Source of the DNA: Devosia sp. Leaf420
Lineage (GTDB): Bacteria; Pseudomonadota; Alphaproteobacteria; Rhizobiales; Devosiaceae
Length of the DNA: 64,000 bases
Reading direction: 5' to 3'
Assembly: GCF_001425445.1 (NCBI RefSeq)
Contig: NZ_LMQU01000011.1
Span: 310,326-374,325 of the forward strand
Shown: one piece after another, positions 8,520 to 16,722 of the stretch
How positions within the stretch are numbered: position 1 is the first letter of the stretch
Layout: the number at the start of each line of letters is the position of its first letter
Translations under genes and position numbers: made by a program
Notes under the pieces: generated by a model
Database searches by the model: none
Seen by the model: the letters and a program-made list of their open reading frames with translations, nothing else
What the model was told of the DNA's origin: nothing

Positions 8520-9314
8520 ATGGCGCGTTCCGCCCTTCTCACCGTCATGGTCAATGCCGCCATCAAGGCTGGCAAGTCGCTGTCGCGCGATTTCAACGAG
8601 GTCGAAAACCTCCAGGTCTCGCGCAAGGGTCCGGCCGATTTCGTGTCGAAGGCCGACCTCCGCGCCGAACAGATCGTCTATGATGAGCTGCGCAAGGCGC
8701 GCCCGACCTATGCTTTCCTCATGGAAGAAGGCGGCGAGGTTGCCGGCACCGATGGCCAGCACACCTGGATCATCGATCCGCTCGATGGCACCACCAATTT
8801 CCTCCATTCCATCCCGCTTTTTGCCGTCGCTATCGCGCTGCAGCGTGGCGATGATATCGTGGCTTCGGTGATCTATAATCCGGTGATGGACGAGCTCTAC
8901 ACCGCTGAAAAGGGCGGCGGCGCCTGGCTGGCCGATCGCAAGCGCTTGCGTGTCGCCGAACGCCGGCACCTGTCGGACGCGGTCGTCGTGACCGGCATCA
9001 AGACGCAGGGCACGTCCAATGATGGTCTGCAGTTGCGCCAGCTCGCTCATGTCAATCCGGCCGTGGCCGGTATCCGTCGCTCGGGCTCGATCTCCGTGGA
9101 CATGGCATGGCTTGCTTCCGGCCGCTTCGACGCTCTTTGGGAAGCCGGCCTCAAGCCTTGGGACGTCGCTCCGGGCTTGCTGATGGTCAAGGAAGCCGGC
9201 GGCCTCGTCACCGATTATGCCGGCCAGCCCGGTTCGGTGTGGAACGGCCAGATCGTTGCCGGCAACGAAACGCTGCAGGGCGCGCTCCTTAAGTCGCTCA
9301 AGGGTGTTCAGTGA
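8520..9314 (+). CDS. suhB: Inositol monophosphatase family protein (SuhB-like)
   Basis: The 264-residue protein has the complete metal-dependent phosphatase signatures of the inositol monophosphatase superfamily: KGPADFVSKAD, the EE pair in FLMEEGGE, DPLDGTTNF at 86-94, and the second motif WDVAPGLLMVKEAGG. It probably hydrolyses inositol or related sugar phosphates; SuhB homologues can also act in rRNA transcription antitermination. I chose the ATG at 8520 (MARSALLTVM), which aligns with the family, rather than an upstream ATG at 8466. It is followed by the stator-like pair at 9440, with about 125 bp between. Confidence 0.92.
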   Translation: MARSALLTVMVNAAIKAGKSLSRDFNEVENLQVSRKGPADFVSKADLRAEQIVYDELRKARPTYAFLMEEGGEVAGTDGQHTWIIDPLDGTTNFLHSIPLFAVAIALQRGDDIVASVIYNPVMDELYTAEKGGGAWLADRKRLRVAERRHLSDAVVVTGIKTQGTSNDGLQLRQLAHVNPAVAGIRRSGSISVDMAWLASGRFDALWEAGLKPWDVAPGLLMVKEAGGLVTDYAGQPGSVWNGQIVAGNETLQGALLKSLKGVQ

Positions 9315-9439
9315 CCTCCGAGGGGTGATGTTCCTATCACCTCTGCGGAACCGTTAACCTTTTCCATTGTCACGCCATTCCGCCGCCTCTAGTCTCGCAC
9401 GCAGTTGATTTGCTGCGCGAGGCAGAGGTTAAAGGCACG

Positions 9440-10429
9440 ATGACGCAAGGTTACGATCCCTATCACCTCGCCAGCCCGGCCGTTTACCTCGTCAAAATCG
9501 TCATTTTCCTGATTCTGGCGGCACTGGTCGCCGCTATCCTCTCTCAACAGATCCTCACTTTCTTCTGGGCGAACCCGTTCATCAATTCGATGATCTTCTT
9601 CGCCCTCTTCATCGGCATTTTCCTCAGCTTCCGGCAAGTTTTCCGGCTTTTCCCTGAGGTAAAGTGGGTCAATTCCCTTCAGGACGGCGGCTCGAGCCAG
9701 GTGCGCCCTCCGATTCTGCTGGCCCCCGTTGCTGGGCTGCTCCGCGAGCGGATCGGCGAGGCGATCATCACGCCATCTTCCATGCGGTCGATCCTTGATT
9801 CCGTCGGCAACCGCCTCGATGAAGCCAAGGATACGTCGCGTTATCTCACTGGTCTTCTCGTCTTCCTCGGCCTCATGGGGACATTCTATGGTCTCCTCGA
9901 AACCGTGAGCTCCGTCGCCGGCGTCATCAACGCACTCGACGTCACCTCCGCCGACAGCACCGCACTCTTTGCCAATCTCAAGGAGGGTCTTGCCGCGCCA
10001 CTGGGCGGGATGGGCACCGCCTTTTCGTCCTCCTTGTTTGGTCTTGCCGGCTCGCTGATCCTCGGCTTTCTCGATCTTCAGACGAGCCAGGCACAGAACG
10101 CCTTTTATACAGATCTTGAAGACTGGATGACCTCCATGACCGAGCTCGATCACCCGGTCAGCGCCATGCAGGCCAATGCCGGTGGGCCCGAAATCCAGGC
10201 AATGTTCGATAAGCTCGGCGCCAATATGCAGAGCCAGAATTCCTCGCAGAACGCCATTCGCGCCATGGCCGAACTGGCGCGCGGCATCGATGGCCTCGTC
10301 AAGCACATCCGCACCGAGCAAGAAGACCTGCGCGCCTATATCACCGAACAGAGCGAGACCAACAAAAAGCTCCGCAGCCTGATCGAGGCCATGCTCAACG
10401 AAACCGACACCACCGAGCGTCGGGACTAA
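9440..10429 (+). CDS. MotA/ExbB-type proton-channel inner-membrane protein
   Basis: The 329-residue protein has two N-terminal membrane helices (about 14-38 and 46-68), a cytoplasmic stretch, two more helices near 140-165 and 195-217, and a hydrophilic C-terminal tail ending in a helical region. The third helix (GLLVFLGLMGTFYGLLETV) and fourth (GMGTAFSSSLFGLAGSLILG) match the MotA/TolQ/ExbB proton-channel domain. It ends 3 bp before the OmpA-type gene, whose single N-terminal helix carries an acidic residue, so the two should form one stator complex. No ExbD/TolR gene is present. I chose the ATG at 9440 (MTQGYDPYH). The process it drives is unknown. Confidence 0.85.
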   Translation: MTQGYDPYHLASPAVYLVKIVIFLILAALVAAILSQQILTFFWANPFINSMIFFALFIGIFLSFRQVFRLFPEVKWVNSLQDGGSSQVRPPILLAPVAGLLRERIGEAIITPSSMRSILDSVGNRLDEAKDTSRYLTGLLVFLGLMGTFYGLLETVSSVAGVINALDVTSADSTALFANLKEGLAAPLGGMGTAFSSSLFGLAGSLILGFLDLQTSQAQNAFYTDLEDWMTSMTELDHPVSAMQANAGGPEIQAMFDKLGANMQSQNSSQNAIRAMAELARGIDGLVKHIRTEQEDLRAYITEQSETNKKLRSLIEAMLNETDTTERRD

Positions 10430-10432
10430 GCC

Positions 10433-11458
10433 ATGCCATCGAGCCGCTCGCGCCGCAGAGTAGAGGCCAATTACTGGCCGGGCTTCGTCGACGCGCTGTC
10501 GAGCCTCCTGCTCGTCATCATCTTCCTCTTGAGCCTCTTCATGCTCACCCAGTTCTTTCTGGGACAGGAGATCCAAGGACGGGACACTGCGCTATCGCGG
10601 CTCAATAGCCAGATCGCGGAACTGACCGAATTGCTACAGCTCGAGCGCGCCAATTCAGGCGATCTCACCGATCAATTAGCGACGCTGCAGGCAACTCTAT
10701 CAAGCTCCGAGGCCCGCAATCAGGATCTGACCTCCCAGCTAAGCGGCATCGGCGCCGGGCTTGGCGATCGCGACGCGACCATTGCAGGTCTGCAGGATGA
10801 TCTGATCGACTCGCAAAAGCTCTCCGATGAAGCCAATGCGCAGGTTGCCCTGCTCAACCAGCAACTAGCGGCCCTGCGCACGCAGATCGGGGCGCTTGAA
10901 GCTGCGCTTGAAGCCTCGGAAACCCGCGATACGGAATCGCGGACGCAGATCGCCGATCTCGGCCGCCGTCTCAATCTGGCGCTGGCCCAGCGCGTTCAGG
11001 ATCTGTCGCGCTATCGCTCCGACTTCTTCGGGCGCTTGCGGCAGATTCTCGAAGGTCGCGCGGACGTCCGCGTTGTGGGCGACCGTTTCGTCTTCCAGTC
11101 CGAAGTGCTGTTCGATCCCGGCCAGGCCGAAATCCAGGCAGGCGGACGCCCCGAACTCGATGCGCTGGCCGATGCAATCCTGCAGCTCGAACAGGAAATC
11201 CCGTCAGATATCAATTGGGTGCTGCGCATCGACGGCCACACCGATAGCCGGCCGATTTCCAATGCCCGCTTCCCATCCAACTGGGAGCTGTCGGCAGCGC
11301 GCGCCATCTCCGTCGCCCAATATCTCGTCAGCAAGGGCGTCGCCCCTGCCCGTCTCGTCGCCGCCGGCTTTGGCGAATATGCGCCGCTTGACCCCGGCAA
11401 TACCGACGAAGCGTTCAGGCGCAACCGTCGCATCGAGTTCAAACTGACCGAAGGATAA
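10433..11458 (+). CDS. OmpA-domain stator partner (MotB-like) with coiled coil
   Basis: The 341-residue protein has one N-terminal transmembrane helix (about 17-45). It contains Asp20 in WPGFVDALSSLL, placed like the proton-binding Asp of MotB, TolR and ExbD. A long coiled coil follows (about 50-190), then a C-terminal OmpA-like peptidoglycan-binding domain (about 225-341) with DGHTDSRPI and NRRIEFKL signatures. It starts 3 bp after the MotA/ExbB-like gene. Known homologous pairs convert proton flow into mechanical force across the envelope. No flagellar, Ton, Tol or defence genes lie beside this pair, so its task is open. Confidence 0.85.
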   Translation: MPSSRSRRRVEANYWPGFVDALSSLLLVIIFLLSLFMLTQFFLGQEIQGRDTALSRLNSQIAELTELLQLERANSGDLTDQLATLQATLSSSEARNQDLTSQLSGIGAGLGDRDATIAGLQDDLIDSQKLSDEANAQVALLNQQLAALRTQIGALEAALEASETRDTESRTQIADLGRRLNLALAQRVQDLSRYRSDFFGRLRQILEGRADVRVVGDRFVFQSEVLFDPGQAEIQAGGRPELDALADAILQLEQEIPSDINWVLRIDGHTDSRPISNARFPSNWELSAARAISVAQYLVSKGVAPARLVAAGFGEYAPLDPGNTDEAFRRNRRIEFKLTEG

Positions 11459-11463
11459 GGCAA

Positions 11464-11588
11464 GGCCCCTCACCCGCCGCACTGCGGCGACCTCTCCCCC
11501 GAAGGGAGAGGTGGGGGTTGCCAAAGTCGCGGAGCGACACCTCTCCCTTCGGGGGAGAGGTCGGCCCGTAGGGCCGGGTGAGGGGCCT
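11464..11588. repeat. Long palindromic intergenic repeat, family C
   Basis: A near-perfect long inverted repeat. GGCCCCTCACCCG on the left matches CGGGTGAGGGGCC on the right, and inside it ACCTCTCCC-CCGAA-GGGAGAGGT and its counterpart CTCTCCCTTCGGGGGAGAG form hairpins. It fills the gap between two convergent genes and could serve as a bidirectional terminator. A part-copy is found at 62920-62972. Confidence 0.85.
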
Positions 11589-11603
11589 TTTGGCCTTAGT
11601 TGT

Positions 11604-13421
11604 TCAGTGGTTCAGGTCCGACCTGAACTGAAGCTTCGCCAGTTCCGCATAGCGCCCGCCCTTGGCGACCAATTCCTCATGCGTCCCCTGGTCGATAATC
11701 CGACCCGCTTCGAGCACGAGAATCTTGTTGGCGTCACGAATGGTCGCGAGACGGTGTGCGATAACGAGCGTCGTGCGGCCGGCCATCAAATGCTCCAGCG
11801 CCATCTGCACGAGCCGCTCGCTCTGCGCGTCGAGCGCCGAGGTCGCCTCATCAAGGAGCAGGATTGGCGCATTTTTCAGGATCGCACGGGCAATCGCGAG
11901 GCGCTGCTTCTGGCCACCCGATAGCATCACGCCGCGCTCGCCGACGACCGTGTGATAACCGGCCGGCAAGTCGACAACGAAATCATGCACCAGCGCCGAT
12001 CGCGCCGCCGCCTCGATTTCCGCTTCGGTGGCGTCAGGTTTGCCGAAGCGGATATTGTCCGCGATCGTGCCGGCAAAAATGGTCGGTTCCTGCTCGACAT
12101 AGGCAAAGCGCTGACGGAGATCAAAGAGCTTTGCATCGCGGATATCGACGCCATCGACCGTAATGGATCCGCCAGCGACATCGTAAAAGCGCTGCAGCAG
12201 CGAGAGGGTGGTGGACTTCCCCGAGCCTGACGGACCCACGAGCGCAACCGTTTCCCCCTTGGCGACCGTAAACGAGAGATCATCGAGCACTTTGCCCGTC
12301 GCCGTCGGATCATAGGTGAAGCTCACCCGATCAAAGGCCACGGTGCCCAGCGACGGCTGCGGCAGCGGCACCGGATTTTTCGGATCTTCGATGGCAGCTT
12401 CCGTATCGAGGATTTCCGTCAACCGCTCGGTCGAGCCGGCAATGGTCTGGAGCGAGCCCAGAACTTCCGAAACGTTGGTCAGAGCACCCGAGGCCATCAA
12501 GGCATAGACCATGAACTGCGCCAACTGGCCCGCCGTGACCGATCCCTCGAAGACAGCGCGGGCGCCCCACCAGACAAGCCCCACAAGCGCACAGGTGCCG
12601 AGGAAAATAACAAGCGCGACGAGCAATGCGCGGGCGCTTAGGCGGCGAACTTCGGCCTCGAAACTTTCTTCGCTGCGCTCGCGATAGATTTCGGACTGGC
12701 TGGCTTCCTGGGTGAAGGATTTGACGGTGCGCGGCGCGCCAAGCATTTCCGTTGCCATGGCAGAAAGATCGGCCAGCGCATCCTGGGTTTTTCGCGACAT
12801 GCCGCGGAGGCGGCGCGAATAGAGGACGACGGGAACAAGAATAGTCGGGACGGCGATAACAACAGCGGCCGTCAGCACCGGACTCGTCAGCACCATCATG
12901 ATCAGCGCGCCGATGATCGTGACCATGGAGCGCAGAACCAGCGAGAAACTCGATCCCACCGCACCGCGAATAATGGCGACATCGCCATTAAGCCGGCTCG
13001 TCAGTTCACCGACGCGATTGGTATCGAAGTAACGCGCATCGAGACGAAGGAGATGGGAAAACACCGCCTGGCGGAGATCGGCGATGACGCGCTCGCCGAT
13101 GACGGAGATGAAATAAAAGCGCGCGCCGCTCGCAAGCGCCATCACCGCGGCAATGGCTATGATGATGAAACCATATTGGCCGACCATATCGAGGTTCTTC
13201 TCGATAAAGCCGCGATCGATGACGCCACCGAGCATGGCGGGAATCGCGAGGGACGTCGTCGCCGAAACGAGAAGAAAGAGCACGGTGAGCGAGAGGCGCA
13301 CCGGATAGGCGAGCATGAACGGCATGAGACGGCGCAGCGGCTGCAGCCGCTTGGGCTGTATCCGCGCTGCCTCGATTACCTTTTCGCTATTGCTCTCTGC
13401 CGGAACGGCTTGATCGGTCAT
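11604..13421 (-). CDS. ABC exporter, fused permease and ATPase (MsbA-like)
   Basis: The 605-residue half-transporter has about six membrane helices in residues 30-330, followed by an ATPase domain. The ATPase has Walker A GPSGSGKST, signature [14 protein letters not shown], Walker B ILLLDEATSALD and the H-loop IAHRLATI. It is of the MsbA/multidrug exporter type and probably works as a homodimer exporting lipid or hydrophobic compounds. The substrate cannot be read from the sequence. It is divergent from rpmE, a gene arrangement seen in other rhizobia. The start is the ATG at 13421. Confidence 0.9.
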   Translation of the reverse strand: MTDQAVPAESNSEKVIEAARIQPKRLQPLRRLMPFMLAYPVRLSLTVLFLLVSATTSLAIPAMLGGVIDRGFIEKNLDMVGQYGFIIIAIAAVMALASGARFYFISVIGERVIADLRQAVFSHLLRLDARYFDTNRVGELTSRLNGDVAIIRGAVGSSFSLVLRSMVTIIGALIMMVLTSPVLTAAVVIAVPTILVPVVLYSRRLRGMSRKTQDALADLSAMATEMLGAPRTVKSFTQEASQSEIYRERSEESFEAEVRRLSARALLVALVIFLGTCALVGLVWWGARAVFEGSVTAGQLAQFMVYALMASGALTNVSEVLGSLQTIAGSTERLTEILDTEAAIEDPKNPVPLPQPSLGTVAFDRVSFTYDPTATGKVLDDLSFTVAKGETVALVGPSGSGKSTTLSLLQRFYDVAGGSITVDGVDIRDAKLFDLRQRFAYVEQEPTIFAGTIADNIRFGKPDATEAEIEAAARSALVHDFVVDLPAGYHTVVGERGVMLSGGQKQRLAIARAILKNAPILLLDEATSALDAQSERLVQMALEHLMAGRTTLVIAHRLATIRDANKILVLEAGRIIDQGTHEELVAKGGRYAELAKLQFRSDLNH

Positions 13422-13632
13422 ATGTGTGCGCCGTTCTCGTTGGCTGGAAAACCGCCCTGCAGCGGCCGGTTGGATATAGGCCCCGCCTTGCCGGGGAGCA
13501 ACCTCGTGGACGAGGGTAAAATTGCCGCTCCCCTGCCCTTGCCTATTGAGGCTCCATTAGGTAAGAAGCCGCCCAACACCAGTTTCCAGCTCTCCGGGCG
13601 CCACTTCGCCCGTTCGATTTGAGGCGCAAGCG

Positions 13633-13854
13633 ATGAAGTCCGATATCCATCCCGAATACCACACCATCAATGTCGTGATGACCGATGGCACCGCCTACCA
13701 GACCCGTTCGACCTACGGCAAGGAAGGCGATACGCTGCAGCTCGATATCGATCCCAAGACTCATCCCGCCTGGACCGGCGGCACGGGCCAGCTGATGGAC
13801 CGCGGCGGTCGCGTCAGCCGCTTCAAGGAACGCTTCAAGGGCCTCGGCCTTTAA
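13633..13854 (+). CDS. rpmE: 50S ribosomal protein L31 (zinc-free form)
   Basis: The 73-residue protein matches bacterial L31 ([20 protein letters not shown] ... [10 protein letters not shown]). It contains no cysteine and therefore lacks the CXXC zinc site of the C+ form; alphaproteobacterial L31 is often of this kind. A GC stem and T-run terminator follows 29 bp after the stop. L31 bridges the two ribosomal subunits. Confidence 0.95.
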   Translation: MKSDIHPEYHTINVVMTDGTAYQTRSTYGKEGDTLQLDIDPKTHPAWTGGTGQLMDRGGRVSRFKERFKGLGL

Positions 13855-13883
13855 GCTGTTCTTGCAAACAAGAATTCGAAAAG

Positions 13884-13906
13884 CCCGGCCTTGCGCCGGG
13901 TTTTTT
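13884..13906 (+). terminator. Intrinsic terminator of rpmE
   Basis: CCCGGC at 13884-13889 pairs with GCCGGG at 13895-13900, followed directly by six T residues. It lies 29 bp after the rpmE stop codon. Confidence 0.9.
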
Positions 13907-14021
13907 GTTTAACTCATGCACCCGGCGCGAGCGCGAAAACCTCGCCAGAGTATATACGAGCACGCACTCGACCTTCGAAGCTCCGCTCCTCAGGCTGAGG
14001 CCTTTTCCGTCAATGGGAAAA

Positions 14022-14546
14022 CTATTCCGTGCGCTTGAACGCGGCGTGGAGGCGCGAAAACTGGTCGGCAATGCCGTTGACCTGGCCGGTCGGGACTTCT
14101 GGCAATTTGCCGCGCTCGAGCTGATCAAGCTGGGTGACCCGCTCGAATAGACGATCGCCGAGGTCGATAAAGTCACGAAGTTTGACCGGCAGATGATCAT
14201 ATCCCGGCCCGCCCCGCTCGGAAGGCGTTGCAGAAAACTGCACCTTTTCCTTCTCGGTGCGCGCGTTCTCGCGGGAAATTTCGCCTTCATTGACCGCCCG
14301 CTGCAGCAAGAGCCATGAGGCGATCTGCATGAGGCGCGTCGTCAGGCGCATGGATTCGGTGGCGTAGAGGAAAGCCGCTTCGCGCGGCAGGAGGCGGCTG
14401 TCTTCGCGCCCTTCTTGATCGAGATAGGTGGCGACGGCTTCGATCAGGCCCATGCCTTCGCGATAAAGCTGTTCGAACCCGCCAGAGGCTGCGATGCGCG
14501 GCCCGAGGGAAATGGCGTGTCGGCTGGTTTCGCTGCTATCGGCCAC
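14022..14546 (-). CDS. rcdA: Regulator of CtrA degradation (RcdA, DUF1465)
   Basis: The 174-residue, all-helical cytoplasmic protein matches the DUF1465 family, which is RcdA in Caulobacter. RcdA is an adaptor that, with CpdR and PopA, helps deliver CtrA and other clients to ClpXP during the cell cycle. Family-like segments are GFEQLYREGMGLIEAVATYL, LPREAAFLYATESMRLTTRL and ASWLLLQRAVNEGEIS. Like many RcdA proteins it ends in a hydrophilic tail. A perfect CtrA-type box lies about 290 bp upstream (14838-14853), but a terminator at 14720-14749 separates it from rcdA, so that box probably drives something else. Confidence 0.88.
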   Translation of the reverse strand: MADSSETSRHAISLGPRIAASGGFEQLYREGMGLIEAVATYLDQEGREDSRLLPREAAFLYATESMRLTTRLMQIASWLLLQRAVNEGEISRENARTEKEKVQFSATPSERGGPGYDHLPVKLRDFIDLGDRLFERVTQLDQLERGKLPEVPTGQVNGIADQFSRLHAAFKRTE

Positions 14547-14719
14547 GGTTCATCCCCGCTTTGGCGTCTTTTGCGCTGAAATTGTCAAGGCAGACGGATT
14601 GCGTCCATCATGTGCCCATCATGCTAGGCACAAATGTGGCTCCCGTCACCTCTGAGCGCCAACTAAGCTCAACAAGTGGTATAGGCGCCACGCGTTGTGC
14701 GAGAGTTTTGAGACCCCAG

Positions 14720-14749
14720 AAAAAGAAAAAGAGCCGTGAAACACGGCTC
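14720..14749 (-). terminator. Intrinsic terminator, minus strand
   Basis: Read on the minus strand, GAGCCGTG-TTT-CACGGCTC (14749 to 14731) is followed by a T-rich tract (TTTTTCTTTTT, 14730-14720). No open frame ends directly before it. It lies about 140 bp after the small gene at 14890-15096 and about 90 bp after a CtrA box, so it may end a separate small transcript. Confidence 0.85.
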
Positions 14750-14805
14750 TCGAAGTTTACAGGGAGGCGTCAAACAGAGGGAGAACCGCTCTGAAAAATC
14801 CAGAA
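14720..14805 (-). ncRNA. Candidate CtrA-linked small RNA upstream of rcdA
   Basis: On the minus strand a perfect TTAA-N7-TTAA box (14838-14853) is followed about 85-120 nt later by a strong intrinsic terminator, with no open frame between. The predicted RNA of roughly 85 nt contains two unpaired-looking pyrimidine motifs, CTCCCTCTG (14783-14775) and CCTCCCTG (14767-14760). These resemble the anti-Shine-Dalgarno loops of alphaproteobacterial sRNAs. The 5' end is a guess from the spacing expected when the box overlaps the -35 region. An alternative is that this is only the 3' tail of the mRNA from 14890-15096. Confidence 0.4.
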
Positions 14806-14837
14806 GATCTGAATAAGAACACCTTAACCCGAACTCG

Positions 14838-14853
14838 TTAATTGCGTGTTAAC
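14838..14853. promoter_or_regulatory. Perfect CtrA-type box
   Basis: TTAA at 14838-14841 and TTAAC at 14849-14853 are separated by exactly seven bases. The full CtrA consensus TTAA-N7-TTAAC is met on both strands. CtrA is the master cell-cycle response regulator of alphaproteobacteria. The box lies between the small gene at 14890-15096 and rcdA. Confidence 0.65.
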
Positions 14854-14889
14854 AAGACTCGATTTCTTAACCCTGACGCAAACTGAAGA

Positions 14890-15096
14890 TCAGATGCGGG
14901 CGGATGCCCCATCGAGCAGCGTACGACCGGTCAGGGTGATCAAGGGCGTACCCGCAACCGTTTCGATCCAGCCCTTGTCTTCGAGCTGGCGCAGGTGCGC
15001 GGTGCCGACCGGGATCTGGCCGCTTGCCAAAGCCTGGAGATGCGTAACTTCCATCGGACGGACGCCTTCGAGAATTCGGTCAACCTGTGGTGTCAT
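14890..15096 (-). CDS. Small hypothetical protein near rcdA
   Basis: A 68-residue cytoplasmic protein that I cannot assign to a family. A good Shine-Dalgarno (AAGGAGAG) sits 7 bases before the ATG at 15096, which supports it as a real gene. The middle (LASGQIPVGTAHLRQLEDKGWIET) is helix-turn-helix-like in hydrophobic pattern, and the end (LITLTGRTLLDG) resembles the wing region of small winged-helix proteins. A DNA-binding role is therefore possible but unproven. It follows the small membrane-protein gene at 15121-15342 by 24 bp and is probably co-transcribed with it. Confidence 0.55.
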   Translation of the reverse strand: MTPQVDRILEGVRPMEVTHLQALASGQIPVGTAHLRQLEDKGWIETVAGTPLITLTGRTLLDGASARI

Positions 15097-15120
15097 GCTC
15101 TGCTCTCCTTGAACGTCTTG

Positions 15121-15342
15121 TTAGCGACGGCGGAACGGCGGCTGCCAATAGCGGGCCACCTGCACCTGCCACATCAAAGTCTGAACCGGCGCCTCTTGCC
15201 ATCCATGGTCTGTGAGATTGTCAGGGGCTGGGGCGTTAAGAGGCGTGCCATCTTCGACCCCGGCCAGACGCAGCGCATAGACCAGAGCGCAGGTGCCGGA
15301 TGTCACAAAAAGTGCAAAGATGAACAAAAGGTTCCAAGTCAT
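15121..15342 (-). CDS. Small single-pass membrane protein
   Basis: A 73-residue protein with one N-terminal hydrophobic segment (about 2-25, WNLLFIFALFVTSGTCALVY). A polar tail rich in Pro, Gln and Arg follows, ending FRRR. There is no recognised family. A GGGAGG sequence lies 10 bases before the ATG at 15342. A perfect CtrA-type box begins only 20 bp upstream of the start codon, a position more suited to repression or to an internal start than to classical activation. It lies in the rcdA/DUF1192 cluster on the same strand. Confidence 0.55.
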   Translation of the reverse strand: MTWNLLFIFALFVTSGTCALVYALRLAGVEDGTPLNAPAPDNLTDHGWQEAPVQTLMWQVQVARYWQPPFRRR

Positions 15343-15361
15343 AACGGAGCCGCCTCCCGTG

Positions 15362-15378
15362 TTAAGAAAAGCTTAACC
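15362..15378. promoter_or_regulatory. Second perfect CtrA-type box
   Basis: TTAA at 15362-15365 and TTAACC at 15373-15378 are separated by exactly seven bases. A further half-site TTAACC lies at 15412-15417. The box lies between the DUF1192 gene and the small membrane-protein gene, both transcribed on the minus strand. Confidence 0.6.
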
Positions 15379-15439
15379 CAGGGCGCGGCGCAACCGAACC
15401 TTTAGTCTTGTTTAACCTTAATTCGCCGCACTCGCCGAC

Positions 15440-15628
15440 TCAGAACTTGAAGATGGCGTCGGCTGCCTTGCGGGTGTGCCCTCGCGCATCGATCGCGGCT
15501 TCGAGCCGAACGATCTCGGTTTTGAGGAGCGCGATGCGCTGTTCGAGCTCTGAAACGGAGAGCGCGTCGAGCACCATGCCAACCTCGTGGCTCACAGGGA
15601 TTTTCGCGCGCTGGTCTTGATCTTCCAT
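15440..15628 (-). CDS. DUF1192 family protein
   Basis: A 62-residue protein of the alphaproteobacterial DUF1192 family. The pattern is a short acidic N-terminus, then LDALSVSELEQRIALLKTEI, a helix with coiled-coil character, ending in a basic segment ARGHTRKAADAIFKF. The function is unknown. I used the ATG at 15628 (MEDQDQRAK). It is divergent from the quinone oxidoreductase-like gene and heads the rcdA-proximal minus-strand cluster. Confidence 0.75.
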   Translation of the reverse strand: MEDQDQRAKIPVSHEVGMVLDALSVSELEQRIALLKTEIVRLEAAIDARGHTRKAADAIFKF

Positions 15629-15708
15629 TGGAGCCTCCGGAAACATTTGACCCCAAGATGGACGCGCCGCCCTTGCCGGGCAAGCCCGGTTTGCGTCAGC
15701 ATAGACAG

Positions 15709-16722
15709 ATGACCAACGCTGCTTCGCTTCCAGCCACCATGTCCGCCATCGCGCTCAAATCGCCCGGCGGCCCCGAAAACCTCGTGCTCGGCACGCAGCC
15801 CCTGCCCGCCGTGCGTCCCGGCGAGGTTTTGATCCGCGTGGCCGCCGCCGGTGTCAACGGCCCGGACCTGGCGCAGCGGCGAGGCCAATATGATCCGCCG
15901 GCCGACGCCTCGCCCATTATCGGTCTCGAAGTGTCTGGCGAAATCGCAGCGCTGGGTGAAACGACAGGCCGGTATCGCGTCGGCGACAAAGTGATGGCCC
16001 TGACCAATGGTGGCGGCTATGCCGGCTATGTCGCCGTGCCCGAAGGCCAGGTGCTTCCCATTCCGCGGGGTTGGAGCTTTGCCGAAGCCGCGGCCCTGCC
16101 CGAAACCTGGTTCACCGTCACCCAGACGCTCGTCATGCGCGCAGGTCTTTCCCCGGACATGACTGTCCTCGTGCACGGCGCCTCAGGCGGCATTGGTGGG
16201 GCAGCCATCCAGATTGCAAAAATCATCGGCGCCAAAGCCATTGGCGTCACCTCGAGCCCCGAGAAAGCGGCCTATGCCAAACGGCTTGGCGCCACGGCGA
16301 CGATCGACCGGAGCGAAGACATCACCGCCCGGGTGATGGAATTGACGGACGGCAAGGGCGCCGATCGGGTTCTCGATGTCGTCGGCGGCGATATGGCCGC
16401 GGTCAATATAGAGGCCTCGGCCCGCGGCGGGCATATCGTCCAGATTTCGACGCTCGATGGCGGCACGGCGCCGGTCCCCCTGCGCTTGATGATGGCCAAG
16501 GGACTGACGCTTTCCGGCTCGACTCTTCGTCCGCAATCAAAAGAGATTAAGGCCGCGATTGCCGAGCATATTGCCCTGCGTCTCCTGCCCCATCTATCGC
16601 TGCCCGATTGGGTCAAACCCAATGTCACGACCTTCCCCATAGCCGAAGCGAGCAAGGCACATGAGCACATGGAAAAAAGAAGCCATCTCGGGAAACTCGT
16701 TCTTCTGACCAGCGCCGACTGA
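15709..16722 (+). CDS. NAD(P)H quinone oxidoreductase (zinc-free MDR family)
   Basis: The 337-residue protein is a medium-chain dehydrogenase/reductase of the quinone oxidoreductase (QOR/PIG3) type. An N-terminal GroES-like domain (GEVLIRVAAAGVNGPDLAQR) is followed by a Rossmann domain with VHGASGGIGGAAIQIAK and a C-terminal LVLLTSAD. The cysteine pattern of zinc-binding alcohol dehydrogenases is absent. The protein should use NADPH to reduce quinones or enals. The start could be the ATG at 15709 or the one at 15739 (MSAIALKSPG), which aligns more tightly with the family. Confidence 0.88.
   Translation: MTNAASLPATMSAIALKSPGGPENLVLGTQPLPAVRPGEVLIRVAAAGVNGPDLAQRRGQYDPPADASPIIGLEVSGEIAALGETTGRYRVGDKVMALTNGGGYAGYVAVPEGQVLPIPRGWSFAEAAALPETWFTVTQTLVMRAGLSPDMTVLVHGASGGIGGAAIQIAKIIGAKAIGVTSSPEKAAYAKRLGATATIDRSEDITARVMELTDGKGADRVLDVVGGDMAAVNIEASARGGHIVQISTLDGGTAPVPLRLMMAKGLTLSGSTLRPQSKEIKAAIAEHIALRLLPHLSLPDWVKPNVTTFPIAEASKAHEHMEKRSHLGKLVLLTSAD

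Noticed and set aside
9440..11458. Zorya-type defence system
   Set aside because: The ZorA/ZorB-like pair is not accompanied by ZorC, ZorD or ZorE; a chromosomal stator is more likely.
14460..14490. GTTCGAACCC, resembling a tRNA T-arm
   Set aside because: It lies inside rcdA coding sequence and has no cloverleaf around it.
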